This document shows, piece after piece, positions 17,504-32,029 of a stretch of DNA of 64,000 nt; the stretch's first letter is position 1, and every line of letters begins with the position of its first letter. The stretch lies in the NCBI RefSeq assembly GCF_008000895.1, contig NZ_CP042823.1:806001-870000 (forward strand). The letters run 5' to 3'. The notes under the pieces are model-generated. The model had not been told where the DNA came from and did not search any database. It worked only from the letters and a program-made list of their open reading frames with translations. A program made the position numbers and the translations under genes. Origin of the DNA: Methylobacterium sp. WL1. Lineage in GTDB: Bacteria; Pseudomonadota; Alphaproteobacteria; Rhizobiales; Beijerinckiaceae.

Positions 17504-17692
17504 GAGCGATTGGCAGGATGTGGGCGTCGGCACGACGATCGCATCCCGTGGGCCCGAAAAGCCACGCTTCCTCCACCTTTTTTTGCAAGGCTGCAGCAAG
17601 GCTTGGCGCGACGCGAACGGCGCGACGCGGGTGATGCCGTACCGCCCGTGCCCTGCTATGGCCGGCGGGCCTAACCGGGTGATTGTTCTGGA

Positions 17693-20407
17693 ATGATGCC
17701 GATGGCCGACGTCACTGGACCTCCGGCGCCCGCGACGGGCACGCAGATCGCGAACCCGCAGGGGACCGGCTCGATCGACCGCTCGGAGCAGCCGGGCCGG
17801 GTCGGGCTGCTGCTCGTGCTCGCCGGCCTGCTGGTCGGGGCCGCCATCGGCCTGTCCTTCGTGGCTAACGAGCAGGCGCAGTCGCTGATCGTCTGGCTGC
17901 TGGCCCTGCTGGCGATGGCCGGCGTGTTCTTCCTGTTCGCGCTGGCGATCGGGGCGCTTCAGCTCAGCGGTACCGCGACCCGGGACGACATCACCAAGGG
18001 CATCGTCGACGCCTCCCCGGACGGGGCGCTGGTGGTCGAGGATGGCGGCCGCCTGATCTACGCCAACGAGGCCTACCTGCGGGTCGCCGGCGGCGACGCG
18101 TTCTCGAACCTCGTGCCCGTGGAGCGCATCCTGGTCGGCTCGCCGGAGGTCTCGGAGGCGGTCTACCGCCTGTCGCAGGCTTCGCGGGACGGCCGGGCCC
18201 ATACCGAGGAAATCCGGATGTCGCCGCCGCTCGGCCCCCAGGCGAACGAGCGCGGCTTCGGCTGGTACCGGGTGTCGGTGCGGCCCCTGGCGCGCCCGCG
18301 CCGGGCCGCCTCGCTCTGGACGGTGGCGGACATCACCGCCGAGCGCGAGCGCCAGGAGAACGTCTTCCAGGAGCTTCAGCACGCGATCGATTATCTCGAC
18401 CACGCCCCGGCGGGATTCCTGTCGATCGATCCGGCCGGCGCGATCGTCTACATGAACGCGACGCTCGCAGCTTGGCTCGGCTACGACCTGGCGAGCGTCG
18501 GCCCGGGCGGCCCGCACCTCACCGAGATCGCCCCGGAGGCCGACGTGCTGGTGCGCACCGCCGGCCTGCCCGGGGAGGTCCGCACCGACCGGTTCGACCT
18601 CGACCTGCGCCGCCGCAACGGCCACACCCTGCCGGTGCGGCTGTACCACCGCGTCGCCTTCGGCAAGGATGGCAAGCCCGGCTCGTCGCGGACCTTCGTG
18701 ATCAACCGCTCGGCCGGGGCCGAGACCGACGAGCCGCAGCGCGCCGCCGAAGTCCGGCTCGCCCGCTTCCTCAACAACTCCCCGATCGCCATCGCGACCC
18801 TGGACCGCTCCGGCCGGATCGCCCGGGCCAACACCTCGTTCACGCGTCTGTTCGGCACGGTGCCGCGCCAGGTCGACGAGGGCGGTCCGGAGGGGGAGGG
18901 CACCCAGGGCGCCGAGCCCAACGTGGCCGATTCGGTGGTCGACCGCGCCTCCCTGGAGGCCGGCCTCGCCCGGGCCGCCAGCGGCCTGTCCGACCCGGAG
19001 CCGATCGAGGTCCAGCTCAGCGGCCCGGGGGGCCGCTCGGCCCGGCTCTGGCTCAGCCCGGCCGACAGCAGTGACGCCACCCACAAGGCCGACGAGGCCG
19101 AGCGCGTGATCCTGTACGCCCTCGACACCACGGCGCAGCGGCAGCTGGAGCAGCAGGTCGCCCAGGCTCAGAAGATGAACGCCGTAGGCCAGCTCGCCGG
19201 CGGCATCGCACACGACTTCAACAACGTCCTCCAGGCGATCATCGGCTACTCGGATCTGCTCCTGGCGAGCCACCGGCCGACCGACCCGGCCTTCCAGGAC
19301 ATCATGCAGATCAAGCAGAACGCCAACCGGGCGGCGGGCCTCGTCCGCCAGCTCCTGGCGTTCTCGCGCCGACAGACCCTGCGTCCGGAGGTGATGAATG
19401 TCGGGGAGGGGCTCTCGGAGCTGACCCTGCTGCTCAAGCGGCTGCTCGGCGAGCGCGTCGCCCTGGAGCTGAAGCACGGCCGCGACGTCTGGCCGGTGAA
19501 GGCCGACGTCAACCAGTTCGAGCAGGTGATCGTGAACCTGGCGGTCAATGCCCGCGATGCGATGCCGGACGGCGGCAAGCTGATGATCCGCACCGAGAAC
19601 GTGACCGATCCGGGGCCGATTGCGGCCGTGGAGGGACGCGGCGGCGCACCCGCGGGCGACCACGTCCTGATCGAGGTGCGCGATACCGGCCAGGGCATTC
19701 CGGCCGAGCTGATGGAAAAGATCTTCGAGCCCTTCTTCACCACCAAGGAGATCGGCAAGGGCACCGGCCTCGGGCTCTCGACGGTGTTCGGCATCGTCAA
19801 GCAATCCGGCGGCACCATCGACGTGCAATCGACCATCGGAGAGGGGACCGCCTTCCGGATCTACCTGCCGCGGCACGTGCCCGTCGCGGAGCCCGAGGAG
19901 GCCGCCCCCGCGGTTCCGGCCCTGCCCCGGGCCGACATGCCGGCGACGGCCAAGCCGCCCGGCTCCGTCGATCGCACCGGCACCCAGAAGGCACCGGAGA
20001 AGCCGGCCCCGCGCAAGCCCGCTGCCGACCATACCGGGCAGGGGACGATCCTGCTGGTGGAGGACGAGGATCCCGTCCGGGCGGTCAACAGCCGGGCGCT
20101 GTCGGCTCGGGGCTACACCGTCCTGGAGGCCGCCTCCGGCCTGGAGGCCCTGGCGATCGTGCGCGAGGGCAGCCAGCCCATCGACCTCGTCGTCTCGGAC
20201 GTGGTGATGCCCGAGATGGACGGCCCGACCCTGCTGCGCGAGGTGCGCAAGAGCCAGCCGGACCTGAAGGTGATCTTCGTCTCGGGCTACGCCGAGGACG
20301 CGTTCCGCAAGAACCTGCCCGAGGGCGAAGCCTTCAACTTCCTGCCCAAGCCGTTCAGCCTCAAGCAGCTGGTCGAGACCGTGAAGAAGACCATGGCGGC
20401 CGACTGA
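17693..20407 (+). CDS. cckA: Hybrid sensor histidine kinase CckA
   Basis: 904 residues from the first ATG; ATGs three bases and nine bases later are alternatives. Two membrane segments (about 36-57 and 66-90) are followed by PAS-like domains (about 100-215, 225-340 and 350-480), a dimerisation domain with His507 (LAGGIAHDFNNVLQAI), an HATPase with NAVNARDAMPD-like and DTGQGIP motifs (about 600-728), a Pro/Ala linker and a receiver domain with Asp836 (VVSDVVMPEMDG). This order is that of CckA, which feeds phosphate through ChpT to CtrA and CpdR. Placement after the CtrA-box-controlled flagellar genes suggests the kinase sits next to targets of its own pathway. A hairpin follows. Confidence 0.92.
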   Translation: MMPMADVTGPPAPATGTQIANPQGTGSIDRSEQPGRVGLLLVLAGLLVGAAIGLSFVANEQAQSLIVWLLALLAMAGVFFLFALAIGALQLSGTATRDDITKGIVDASPDGALVVEDGGRLIYANEAYLRVAGGDAFSNLVPVERILVGSPEVSEAVYRLSQASRDGRAHTEEIRMSPPLGPQANERGFGWYRVSVRPLARPRRAASLWTVADITAERERQENVFQELQHAIDYLDHAPAGFLSIDPAGAIVYMNATLAAWLGYDLASVGPGGPHLTEIAPEADVLVRTAGLPGEVRTDRFDLDLRRRNGHTLPVRLYHRVAFGKDGKPGSSRTFVINRSAGAETDEPQRAAEVRLARFLNNSPIAIATLDRSGRIARANTSFTRLFGTVPRQVDEGGPEGEGTQGAEPNVADSVVDRASLEAGLARAASGLSDPEPIEVQLSGPGGRSARLWLSPADSSDATHKADEAERVILYALDTTAQRQLEQQVAQAQKMNAVGQLAGGIAHDFNNVLQAIIGYSDLLLASHRPTDPAFQDIMQIKQNANRAAGLVRQLLAFSRRQTLRPEVMNVGEGLSELTLLLKRLLGERVALELKHGRDVWPVKADVNQFEQVIVNLAVNARDAMPDGGKLMIRTENVTDPGPIAAVEGRGGAPAGDHVLIEVRDTGQGIPAELMEKIFEPFFTTKEIGKGTGLGLSTVFGIVKQSGGTIDVQSTIGEGTAFRIYLPRHVPVAEPEEAAPAVPALPRADMPATAKPPGSVDRTGTQKAPEKPAPRKPAADHTGQGTILLVEDEDPVRAVNSRALSARGYTVLEAASGLEALAIVREGSQPIDLVVSDVVMPEMDGPTLLREVRKSQPDLKVIFVSGYAEDAFRKNLPEGEAFNFLPKPFSLKQLVETVKKTMAAD

Positions 20408-20445
20408 CGGCGCTCCGGCAAAAAGAGCCCGACCGAGAACCTGAG

Positions 20446-20466
20446 CGCCGCCCCATCCGGGCGGCG
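20446..20466 (+). terminator. Hairpin after cckA
   Basis: Arms CGCCGCCC (20446-20453) and GGGCGGCG (20459-20466) pair around 5 bases and are followed by TTCCC. It lies 38 bases after the cckA stop and ahead of the recA promoter. Confidence 0.55.
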
Positions 20467-20484
20467 TTCCCATGTCCGGCGGCC

Positions 20485-20513
20485 TTGCAGAATGAGAACA
20501 AAAAGGGTACACA
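20485..20513 (+). promoter_or_regulatory. recA promoter with LexA-like box
   Basis: A -35 TTGCAG (20485-20490) and -10 TACACA (20508-20513) are separated by exactly 17 bases. Inside, at 20496-20510, is GAAC-N7-GTAC, one base from the direct-repeat GAAC-N7-GAAC form reported for alphaproteobacterial LexA sites. Its right half overlaps the -10 element, so a bound repressor would block polymerase. Sequence is directly visible; SOS control is inferred. Confidence 0.55.
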
Positions 20514-20572
20514 AACGCCGTGTTGACGCGCGTTGTGAATGGCGCGCAACCCCTTCATAAGGAGCCCGCCAG

Positions 20573-21664
<1,092 letters not shown>

Positions 21665-21684
21665 CGAACGGCAGACAAGCGGAA

Positions 21685-21710
21685 TGCCAAAGGGCTGGAG
21701 CCCTTTGGCA
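21685..21710 (+). terminator. Perfect hairpin after recA
   Basis: Arms TGCCAAAGGGCT (21685-21696) and AGCCCTTTGGCA (21699-21710) pair perfectly around GG, 20 bases after the stop. No T run. Confidence 0.6.
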
Positions 21711-21806
21711 GGGTTCAGCGGGGTTCGAGCCAGTCTCGCGAGCCTCGCAGGGCTCCGCCTTGCACCCGAGAAAGGTCGATGACCCCCTAAAGCCTTGATC
21801 GTCCCA

Positions 21807-21840
21807 GGCCTGGATCGACCGCTCTCGCCCGATCCAGGCC
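21807..21840. repeat. Inverted repeat between recA and rpsQ
   Basis: Eleven-base arms GGCCTGGATCG (21807-21817) and CGATCCAGGCC (21830-21840) with a 12-base loop. It is one of three hairpins in 360 bases that otherwise hold no gene. Confidence 0.55.
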
Positions 21841-21851
21841 ACGCCCCAGAA

Positions 21852-21913
21852 ACGACAACGCCCGGCGCGAATCCGGCCCTATGAGGGTCGAGCTTCGTCC
21901 GGGCGTTTGTCGT
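21852..21913 (-). terminator. Long hairpin after rpsQ
   Basis: Arms 21899-21913 (CCGGGCGTTTGTCGT) and 21852-21865 pair with one bulged base and a 33-base loop. It lies 112 bases after the rpsQ stop and probably ends the leftward S10 operon. Confidence 0.5.
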
Positions 21914-22024
21914 ACTGAACGCCGGGTAGGGAAGAAAGCACCGCATCCGGTGCAACGTCCCGACCGTCCAACTTCCAGCTACGTCGAGGCGGACGCGGAA
22001 ACCCGCAGCCGCCGCTTCCCTTGA

Positions 22025-22291
22025 TCAGGCGGCTTCGCCGGCCTCGGCGACCGCGGAGGCCTGGTCCTCGACCAGCTTCCAGGTCTTGGTCTTCGAGAAG
22101 GGGCGGCACTCCTCGATGAACACCGTCTGCCCGACCTTGGCGACATTCGCCTCGTCGTGGGCATGGTAGTTCTTCGAGCGGCGCACGGTCTTCTTCATCA
22201 CCGGGTGAGTGAAGCGACGCTCCACCTTCACCACGATGGTCTTCTCGCCCTTGTCGCTGACGACGGTGCCCTGCAGGACGCGCTTCGGCAT
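22025..22291 (-). CDS. rpsQ: 30S ribosomal protein S17
   Basis: 88 residues. [20 protein letters not shown] begins the OB fold, and the family signature is [21 protein letters not shown]17 is an early 16S rRNA binder of the 30S body. The Ala/Glu-rich tail after residue 77 is a lineage extension. It is the last gene of the leftward block; normally rplN would follow directly, but rplN is 13 kb away on the other strand, so this is one edge of the rearrangement. Confidence 0.97.
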   Translation of the reverse strand: MPKRVLQGTVVSDKGEKTIVVKVERRFTHPVMKKTVRRSKNYHAHDEANVAKVGQTVFIEECRPFSKTKTWKLVEDQASAVAEAGEAA

Positions 22292-22311
22292 GGTGTTCTC
22301 CTAAGCCCCTG

Positions 22312-22527
22312 TCAGCTCTTGGACGCCTGCAGCGTCTTCGAACGCTGCAGGGTGCGGACGCGGGCGATGTCGCGGCGGACCTCACGGACGCGGGCGACGT
22401 TCTCGAGCTGGCCGGTAGCCCCCTGGAAGCGCAGGTTGAACTGCTCCTTCTTGAGGTTCAGCAACTCGTCGTTCAGCTGATCCGGCGACAACGCCTTCAG
22501 ATCAGACACTCTCTGGGTCGACTTCAC
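22312..22527 (-). CDS. rpmC: 50S ribosomal protein L29
   Basis: 71 residues: a two-helix protein with [20 protein letters not shown] and the signature [17 protein letters not shown]. It sits at the polypeptide exit on the large subunit near L23. It lies 12 bases after rplP and 20 before rpsQ in the leftward operon. The C-terminal tail ([10 protein letters not shown]) is slightly longer than the minimal family member. Confidence 0.97.
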   Translation of the reverse strand: MKSTQRVSDLKALSPDQLNDELLNLKKEQFNLRFQGATGQLENVARVREVRRDIARVRTLQRSKTLQASKS

Positions 22528-22539
22528 GATATCCTCCGT

Positions 22540-22953
22540 TCAGTCGGCGATGCGTTGGACGACCCGCGTACGGATCGGGAGCTTGGCGGCACCGAGGCGC
22601 AGGGCCTCCTTGGCAATGTCCTCGGCGACACCGTCGACCTCGAACATGATCCGGCCCGGATGGACACGGGCGGCCCAGTAATCCGGAGCGCCCTTGCCCG
22701 AGCCCATGCGGACTTCGGTCGGCTTCGAGGAGACCGGGACGTCCGGGAACACCCGGATCCAGACGCGGCCCTGGCGCTTCATCTCACGGGTGATCGCGCG
22801 GCGGGCCGCCTCGATCTGCCGTGCGGTAACACGCTCGGGCTCGACAGCCTTCAGGCCGAACTGACCGAAGTTCAGCTCGAAGCCGCCCTTGGCCGCACCG
22901 TGGATGCGGCCCTTGAACTGCTTACGGAAGCGAGTCTTTTTGGGTTGCAGCAT
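22540..22953 (-). CDS. rplP: 50S ribosomal protein L16
   Basis: 137 residues, full length. It begins [19 protein letters not shown] and carries the signature [21 protein letters not shown]16 organises the A-site region and central protuberance of the 50S subunit. It lies 11 bases after rpsC in the standard S10 order. Nothing unusual. Confidence 0.98.
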   Translation of the reverse strand: MLQPKKTRFRKQFKGRIHGAAKGGFELNFGQFGLKAVEPERVTARQIEAARRAITREMKRQGRVWIRVFPDVPVSSKPTEVRMGSGKGAPDYWAARVHPGRIMFEVDGVAEDIAKEALRLGAAKLPIRTRVVQRIAD

Positions 22954-22964
22954 GGCTTCCTACC

Positions 22965-23705
22965 TTACGCGTGCTCGCGGCGTCCGCGCTCGCGGCCGCC
23001 CTCGCCATCGCGCTCACGGCGTCCGCCGGAGCGGCCACCCTCTTCCTGGGCCTTCTTGTCCTGGGCCATCGGGTCGTGCTCAAGGATCTCGCCCTTGAAC
23101 ACCCAGACCTTGATGCCGCAGGTGCCGTAGGTCGTGAACGCCGTAGCGGTGCCGTAATCCACGTCCGCGCGCAGCGTGTGCAGCGGGACCCGGCCCTCGC
23201 GGTACCATTCCTGGCGGGCGATCTCGGCGCCGCCGAGACGGCCCGAGCAGTTGATCCGGATGCCCTCAGCACCGAGACGCATCGCCGACTGCACGGCGCG
23301 CTTCATGGCGCGACGGAAGGCGACGCGGCGCTCGAGCTGCTGAGCAATCGAGTCGGCCACCAGGGTAGCGTCGATCTCGGGCTTGCGCACCTCGACGATG
23401 TTGATCGTCACGTCAGCCTTGGTCATCGTGCCGACCAGCTTGCGCAGCTTCTCAATATCCGCGCCCTTCTTGCCGATCACCACGCCCGGACGACCCGAGT
23501 GGATGGTGACGCGGCACTTCCGGTGCGGACGCTCGATGACGATCTTCGAGACGGCGGCCTGCTTCAGCTGCTTCATCAGGGCGGCGCGAATGGCGACGTC
23601 CTCGTGCATCAGCTTGGCGTACTCGCCCTTGCCGGCGAACCAGCGGGAGTCCCAGGTCCGGTTGATACCGAGACGGAGACCGATCGGATTGACTTTCTGG
23701 CCCAT
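22965..23705 (-). CDS. rpsC: 30S ribosomal protein S3
   Basis: 246 residues. It starts [20 protein letters not shown]; the KH domain is seen as [18 protein letters not shown], and the C-terminal S3 domain as [22 protein letters not shown] sequence. S3 lies at the mRNA entry of the 30S subunit and has helicase activity with S4 and S5. The tail after about residue 220 is rich in Arg, Glu and Gly (two GGRERG-like pieces), as in other Rhizobiales. Confidence 0.98.
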   Translation of the reverse strand: MGQKVNPIGLRLGINRTWDSRWFAGKGEYAKLMHEDVAIRAALMKQLKQAAVSKIVIERPHRKCRVTIHSGRPGVVIGKKGADIEKLRKLVGTMTKADVTINIVEVRKPEIDATLVADSIAQQLERRVAFRRAMKRAVQSAMRLGAEGIRINCSGRLGGAEIARQEWYREGRVPLHTLRADVDYGTATAFTTYGTCGIKVWVFKGEILEHDPMAQDKKAQEEGGRSGGRRERDGEGGRERGRREHA

Positions 23706-23715
23706 GAGATCCTCC

Positions 23716-24102
23716 TTAAGCCGCTTCGGCCTGGCGGACTTCGCGAACCACGATGGTGAGGTTCGAGAAGGGCTTCAGGATACGCGCACCGCGGCCGCGG
23801 GCACGAGCGTGGAAGCGCTTGAGCACGAGGGCCTTGCCCACGAAGGCCTGGGTGACGACGAGATCATCGACATCCAGATCGTGGTTGTTCTCGGCATTCG
23901 CGATCGCGCTCTCGAGGCACTTCTTGACCTCGGTCGAGATGCGCTTGCGCGAGAACTGCAGCTCGGCCAACGCAGTGTCGACCTTCTTGCCGCGGATCAT
24001 CTGCGCCACGAGGTTCAGCTTCTGCGGGCTGACACGCAGCATGCGCGCAACTGCCTTCGCCTCGTTCTCGGGGAGCGCGCGGGGGGTGGCTTGCTTGCCC
24101 AT
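23716..24102 (-). CDS. rplV: 50S ribosomal protein L22
   Basis: 128 residues from [20 protein letters not shown] (ATG at 24102). The frame is open upstream, but that part overlaps rpsS and is not homologous. The extended loop with [20 protein letters not shown], which lines the exit tunnel and is a site of macrolide resistance changes, is normal. The start lies one base after the rpsS stop, indicating translational coupling. Confidence 0.97.
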   Translation of the reverse strand: MGKQATPRALPENEAKAVARMLRVSPQKLNLVAQMIRGKKVDTALAELQFSRKRISTEVKKCLESAIANAENNHDLDVDDLVVTQAFVGKALVLKRFHARARGRGARILKPFSNLTIVVREVRQAEAA

Positions 24103-24103
24103 C

Positions 24104-24382
24104 TCAGCGCCTCTTCGCCTTCTTGTCGGCCGCGTGCCCGTGGAAGGTGCGGGTCGGCGAGAACTCGCCGAACTTATGCCCCACCATCTCCTCGGAGACG
24201 TAGACCGGGATATGCTTCTGTCCGTTGTGCACACCGAAGGTGAGCCCGACGAACTGCGGGAGGATCGTGGAGCGGCGGCTCCAGATCTTGATGACCTCTG
24301 AGCGCGAGGAGCCCCGCGCCGCTTCGGCCTTCTTGAAGAGGTAGCCGTCGACGAACGGCCCCTTCCAGAGAGAGCGTGCCAT
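24104..24382 (-). CDS. rpsS: 30S ribosomal protein S19
   Basis: 92 residues from [15 protein letters not shown] (ATG at 24382). The signature [20 protein letters not shown] is complete. S19 with S13 forms the head of the 30S subunit and contacts the central protuberance. It lies 5 bases after rplB and one base before rplV. Confidence 0.97.
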   Translation of the reverse strand: MARSLWKGPFVDGYLFKKAEAARGSSRSEVIKIWSRRSTILPQFVGLTFGVHNGQKHIPVYVSEEMVGHKFGEFSPTRTFHGHAADKKAKRR

Positions 24383-24387
24383 AGCGA

Positions 24388-25224
24388 TTACTTCTTGCGG
24401 TTGTGGCGGCTGGACAGGATGAACACGTCGGTCCGCTTGTTGGACCGGGTCTTCTTCCCCTTGGTCGGCACGCCCCACGGCGTGACCGGGTTGCGGCCGC
24501 CCGAGGTACGGCCCTCGCCGCCGCCGTGCGGGTGATCCACCGGGTTCATGGAGACGCCGCGGTTATGCGGGCGCTTGCCGAGCCACCGGTTGCGCCCGGC
24601 CTTGCCGAGCGAGATGTTCATGTGGTCCGGGTTCGAGACCGCACCGACGGTCGCGAAGCACTGGCCATGGACGAGGCGCTGCTCGCCCGAGTTAAGCCGC
24701 AGCGTCACGTAGCCCTGGTCGCGTCCGACGATCTGGGCGTAGTTCCCGGCCGAGCGGGCGATCGCGCCGCCCTTGCCGATCTTCAGCTCGACGTTGTGGA
24801 TGATCGTACCCACCGGCATCGAGCCGACCGGACCGGCATTGCCCGGCTTGATGTCGACGTTCTCGCCCGTCACCACCTTGTCGCCCGGCTGCAGGCGCTG
24901 CGGAGCCAGGATGTAGCTCTGCTTCCCGTCGGGGAAGTTGATCAGGGCGATGAACGCGGTGCGGTTCGGATCGTACTCGATCCGCTCGACCGTCGCCGTC
25001 ACGCCGAGCTGCTCGCGACGCTTGAAATCGACGTTGCGCAGCACACGCTTGTGGCCACCGCCGCGGAAGCGGACGGTGATGCGGCCGAGGTTGTTACGGC
25101 CGCCGGAGGAGCTCTTGCCCTCCGTCAGCGCCTTCACCGGCTTGCCCTTGTAGAGCTCACGGCGGTCGACGAGCACGAGCTGGCGCAGGCTCGGCGTGAC
25201 CGGTTTGAATGTCTTCAAGGCCAT
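24388..25224 (-). CDS. rplB: 50S ribosomal protein L2
   Basis: 278 residues. It has both L2 domains, with the peptidyl-transferase-proximal segment [20 protein letters not shown] containing the conserved His. L2 is needed for subunit joining and peptide bond formation. Length and C terminus ([11 protein letters not shown]) are normal. It follows rplW by 25 bases. Confidence 0.98.
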   Translation of the reverse strand: MALKTFKPVTPSLRQLVLVDRRELYKGKPVKALTEGKSSSGGRNNLGRITVRFRGGGHKRVLRNVDFKRREQLGVTATVERIEYDPNRTAFIALINFPDGKQSYILAPQRLQPGDKVVTGENVDIKPGNAGPVGSMPVGTIIHNVELKIGKGGAIARSAGNYAQIVGRDQGYVTLRLNSGEQRLVHGQCFATVGAVSNPDHMNISLGKAGRNRWLGKRPHNRGVSMNPVDHPHGGGEGRTSGGRNPVTPWGVPTKGKKTRSNKRTDVFILSSRHNRKK

Positions 25225-25249
25225 CGGCTTGGATCCCTAAAACCCGTCC

Positions 25250-25546
25250 TCAGAGCCCGGTCGTGACGTCGATCGTGTGGCCCTCGGCCAGGGTGACGAT
25301 CGCCTTTTTCACGTCGGAGCGCTGCCCGCGGAGACCGCGGAAAATCTTCTTCTTGCCCTTGGTCACGAGGGTGTTCACCGCCGTGACCTTGACGTCGAAC
25401 AGCTTCTCGACCGCCTCCTTGATCTGAGGCTTGGTCGCCTTCGGGCCGACCCGGAAGACGACCTTGTTCTGTTCGGTCAGGTTCGTCGCCTTCTCGGTGA
25501 TGACCGGGGAGACGATGATATCGTAGTGGCGCGGATCGGCACTCAT
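25250..25546 (-). CDS. rplW: 50S ribosomal protein L23
   Basis: 98 residues, with [16 protein letters not shown] at the N terminus and the extended loop [21 protein letters not shown]23 is the docking site for trigger factor and signal recognition particle at the tunnel exit. Its start overlaps the last four bases of rplD (ATGA), a translational coupling. Confidence 0.97.
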   Translation of the reverse strand: MSADPRHYDIIVSPVITEKATNLTEQNKVVFRVGPKATKPQIKEAVEKLFDVKVTAVNTLVTKGKKKIFRGLRGQRSDVKKAIVTLAEGHTIDVTTGL

Positions 25547-26163
25547 TTGAAACGCTCCTCCAGCGCGTCGACAGCGGCCTTCGTCAGGACGAGCGTGTTG
25601 CGGCGCAGGATGTCGTAGACGTTGATCCCCTGCACGGGAAGGACGTCGATCTGCGGGATGGCACGCGCGGCGCGGCCGAAATTCACGTCGACCTCGGCAC
25701 CGCCGATGATCAGCGCGTTCGAAAGGCCCATCTTGCCGAAACGCTCGATGAGACCCTTGGTCTTGTGATCCTCGATCTTGATGTCGTCGACGACGATCAG
25801 GGTCGAGGACTTGGCCTTGGCCGACAGTGCGTGGCGCAGCGCCAGGGCACGGACCTTCTTGGGAAGATCGTGGCTGTGGTCGCGAACGACCGGCCCGAAG
25901 GCGCGTCCGCCACCGCGGAACTGCGGCGCCGAGGCAGCGCCGTGACGGGCGTTGCCGGTGCCCTTCTGCTTGTACAGCTTCTTGCGGGTGCGGTTCACGT
26001 CCGAACGGTTCTTCACCGCGTGGGTTCCAGCGCGCCGCTTGGCGAGCTGCCAGCGAACCATGCGCTGGAGGAGGTCGGCCCGCGGCTCAAGGCCGAAGAT
26101 TTCCTCGTTCAGATCGACTGAGCCGGCGCCGGCGCCGTCGAGAGTGGTGATATCGAGCTTCAT
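25543..26163 (-). CDS. rplD: 50S ribosomal protein L4
   Basis: 206 residues. The long tunnel loop is visible with [20 protein letters not shown] followed by [20 protein letters not shown]4 binds 23S rRNA early, and in gammaproteobacteria represses its own S10 operon; whether it does so here cannot be told. It begins on the last base of the rplC stop codon region (TGATG overlap) and overlaps rplW by four bases. Confidence 0.97.
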   Translation of the reverse strand: MKLDITTLDGAGAGSVDLNEEIFGLEPRADLLQRMVRWQLAKRRAGTHAVKNRSDVNRTRKKLYKQKGTGNARHGAASAPQFRGGGRAFGPVVRDHSHDLPKKVRALALRHALSAKAKSSTLIVVDDIKIEDHKTKGLIERFGKMGLSNALIIGGAEVDVNFGRAARAIPQIDVLPVQGINVYDILRRNTLVLTKAAVDALEERFK

Positions 26164-26900
26164 CAGGCGGTCTCCTCAGCCGCAGGGGCCTCGGGGGCGG
26201 TCTGGGCGGACTCGGTAGACGCGCCGTTCTCACGGAACTTGCCCGGCAGCGGAACGTCGGCGGGGAGCTTGCGCTTCACCGCGTCGCGGATCTGGATCCA
26301 GCCACCGGCGACACCGGGAACCGCGCCCTCGACCAGGATCAGGCCGCGCTCGGGATCGGTGCGCACGACGCGCAGGTTCTGGGTGGTGACCCGCTCGACA
26401 CCGAGGTGACCCGGCATCTTCTTGTTCTTGAAGGTCTTGCCCGGGTCCTGACGGCCGCCGGTCGAACCGATCGAACGGTGCGAGATGGACACGCCATGGG
26501 TGGCGCGCAGGCCGCCGAAGTTCCAGCGCTTGATACCGCCGGCGAAGCCCTTACCCGTGGTCGTGCCCGTCACGTCGACGAACTGACCCGGAATGAAGTG
26601 GTCCGCGGTGATCTCCGCGCCGACCGGGATCAGCGCGTCCTCGGACACGCGGAACTCGGCGAGCTTCTTCTTCGGCTCGACCTTGGCGACCGCGAAGCGA
26701 CCGCGCTCGGCCGCCGACACGTTCTTAACCTTGGCCTTGCCCACGCCGACCTGGAGGGCGACGTAGCCGTTCTTTTCGACGGTGCGGTGGGCCACCACCT
26801 GGCACTGATCGATCTTAAGCACTGTGACGGGGACATGCTCCCCCGCGTCCGTAAAGACGCGGGTCATGCCGACCTTCTGTGCGATGACGCCTGAGCGCAT
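26163..26900 (-). CDS. rplC: 50S ribosomal protein L3
   Basis: 245 residues. It begins [20 protein letters not shown] and carries the central signature [20 protein letters not shown], whose Gln-equivalent position near the peptidyl transferase centre is the site of methylation in some bacteria. The 20-residue Ala/Pro/Glu-rich tail is an extension typical of Rhizobiales. It follows rpsJ by 50 bases. Confidence 0.97.
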   Translation of the reverse strand: MRSGVIAQKVGMTRVFTDAGEHVPVTVLKIDQCQVVAHRTVEKNGYVALQVGVGKAKVKNVSAAERGRFAVAKVEPKKKLAEFRVSEDALIPVGAEITADHFIPGQFVDVTGTTTGKGFAGGIKRWNFGGLRATHGVSISHRSIGSTGGRQDPGKTFKNKKMPGHLGVERVTTQNLRVVRTDPERGLILVEGAVPGVAGGWIQIRDAVKRKLPADVPLPGKFRENGASTESAQTAPEAPAAEETA

Positions 26901-26950
26901 AGGTCTCTCCCTCGCGCGATGAAACGGTAAGCTCTAAATCCCGGCGGGAC

Positions 26951-27259
<309 letters not shown>

Positions 27260-27281
27260 AATCCTGAAACCTTGAGAGGGA

Positions 27282-27312
27282 CGGCGGGGGGTGCGAGGGC
27301 GTGTCCCCGCCG
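27282..27312 (-). terminator. Possible attenuator hairpin between tuf and rpsJ
   Basis: Arms CGGCGGGG (27282-27289) and CCCCGCCG (27305-27312) with a 15-base loop, in the 79-base gap. Without a T run it may only stabilise the tuf end or reduce read-through. Confidence 0.35.
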
Positions 27313-27338
27313 CGCCCTGCTAAGGATGCTATCCTGGC

Positions 27339-28529
<1,191 letters not shown>

Positions 28530-28586
28530 CAGAGCCTCCTAGATTCGAAATCGTGTTGCGGATGAAGAGGTGGTACCGGCGTAGCC

Positions 28587-30662
<2,076 letters not shown>

Positions 30663-30692
30663 TGGATTGCTCCTGAGAGACGGCGGAACCGC

Positions 30693-31163
30693 TTACCAGC
30701 GGTAGTGCGAGAAGGCGCGGTTGGCTTCAGCCATCCGGTGCGTATCTTCCCGCTTCTTGACGGCGTTGCCGCGGTTGTTCGCGGCGTCGAGCAGCTCGGC
30801 GGAGAGCCGCTCGATCATGGTGCGGTCGTTGCGCGACCGGGCGGCCTGGATCAGCCAACGGATGGCGAGGGCCTGGCGGCGCTCGGTCCGGACCTCGACG
30901 GGGACCTGGTAGGTCGCGCCGCCGACGCGCCGGGAGCGCACTTCGATCATCGGGGCGACATTGTCGAGCGCAGCGCGGAACACCTCGATCGGGTTGGCGC
31001 GGGCGCGGTTCTCGACGATGTCGAAGGCACCGTAGACGATCCGCTCGGCGGTCGACTTCTTGCCCTCGTACATGATCGAGTTCATGAACTTCGTCAGCAC
31101 CACATCCCCGTACTTCGGGTCCGGGATGATCTCACGCTTCTCGGCAGAGTGACGACGGGACAT
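30693..31163 (-). CDS. rpsG: 30S ribosomal protein S7
   Basis: 156 residues: [20 protein letters not shown] at the start, and the rRNA-binding helices with [21 protein letters not shown]7 nucleates the 30S head, and in E. coli represses the str operon translationally. The normal neighbours rpsL (133 bases upstream) and fusA are kept. Confidence 0.98.
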   Translation of the reverse strand: MSRRHSAEKREIIPDPKYGDVVLTKFMNSIMYEGKKSTAERIVYGAFDIVENRARANPIEVFRAALDNVAPMIEVRSRRVGGATYQVPVEVRTERRQALAIRWLIQAARSRNDRTMIERLSAELLDAANNRGNAVKKREDTHRMAEANRAFSHYRW

Positions 31164-31296
31164 CTCTTAAACTCTCAAACGAGTCTGACTTAAGCACCTC
31201 GCGCAGGCCGCCTGGGCTTTCTTGATGAAGCCGGCGACATCCTTACGAGGCCGTGGAAACGCATCTCTGCGACCGGATAAACTCCGGTCGCCGGTC

Positions 31297-31668
31297 TTAC
31301 TTCGGACGCTTAGCGCCGTACTTGGAACGGCGCTGCTTCCGGTTCTTCACGCCCTGCGTGTCGAGCACGCCGCGCAGGATGTGGTAGCGCACACCCGGAA
31401 GATCCTTCACGCGGCCGCCGCGGATCATGACGACCGAGTGCTCCTGGAGGTTGTGGCCCTCGCCAGGAATATAACCAATCACCTCGAAGCCGTTGGTCAA
31501 ACGGACCTTGGCGACCTTACGAAGGGCCGAGTTCGGCTTCTTCGGGGTCGTCGTGTAGACCCGGGTGCAGACGCCGCGCTTCTGCGGGCAAGCGTCAAGC
31601 GCCGGAACCTTGTTGCGGCTCCGCTGGATCTTCCGCGGCTGGGCGATCAGCTGGTTGATCGTCGGCAT
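31297..31668 (-). CDS. rpsL: 30S ribosomal protein S12
   Basis: 123 residues from [13 protein letters not shown] (ATG at 31668); the longer frame to 31749 is not homologous. The decoding-site loops [17 protein letters not shown] and [19 protein letters not shown] are complete, including the Lys positions where streptomycin-resistance changes occur (wild-type Lys here). In many alphaproteobacteria rpoB-rpoC precede rpsL; here low-GC DNA and transporter remnants do, so this is a second edge of the rearrangement. Confidence 0.97.
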   Translation of the reverse strand: MPTINQLIAQPRKIQRSRNKVPALDACPQKRGVCTRVYTTTPKKPNSALRKVAKVRLTNGFEVIGYIPGEGHNLQEHSVVMIRGGRVKDLPGVRYHILRGVLDTQGVKNRKQRRSKYGAKRPK

Positions 31669-31923
31669 CCTGTGCCCTCTTCCTCGGTCACCTTGGCCGG
31701 ACCGCCTAGGGCAGTCCGCAAAACGAATATGCGCCGGAGGTCCTGTCACAGACCCTCGGCGCGGTGTGGGCAGAGGAGCACGCTCATAACGAACGCGCTC
31801 GTACCTACGGATCTGACTTAGAGCGTCAGGCGATTTGAGCCTTCGGATCGCTCGAGGCGATCGCGGCGCCCAAGGGTCAAACCCTAGGGCCGTCGGCAGC
31901 CAATGGCCGTCCGAAGTGGCGCG

Positions 31924-31952
31924 CTTTTAGCCTCGGTTAACCCGCAGGTCAA
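31924..31952 (-). promoter_or_regulatory. Candidate promoter of the rpsL operon
   Basis: On the minus strand TTGACC (31952-31947), 17 bases, then TAAAAG (31929-31924). This predicts a start near 31917 and an untranslated leader of about 250 bases before rpsL. Another TTGACC (31880-31875) closer to the gene has no matching -10. The rest of 31669-32029 holds no gene. Confidence 0.5.
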
Positions 31953-32029
31953 TGCGTCGATCGCGATATTCTGGGCACCGCGCCGATCGAGTGATCAGCC
32001 CGGCCGACAAACGCATGTGCTCCCGCATC

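Noticed and set aside
16097..20512. A 1471-codon open frame antisense to flhB and cckA
   Set aside because: Both sense genes are full-length with clear domains; the antisense translation is a composition artefact.
21715..21740. Segment GGGGTTCGAGCC resembling a tRNA T arm
   Set aside because: No acceptor stem, anticodon arm or CCA could be folded around it.
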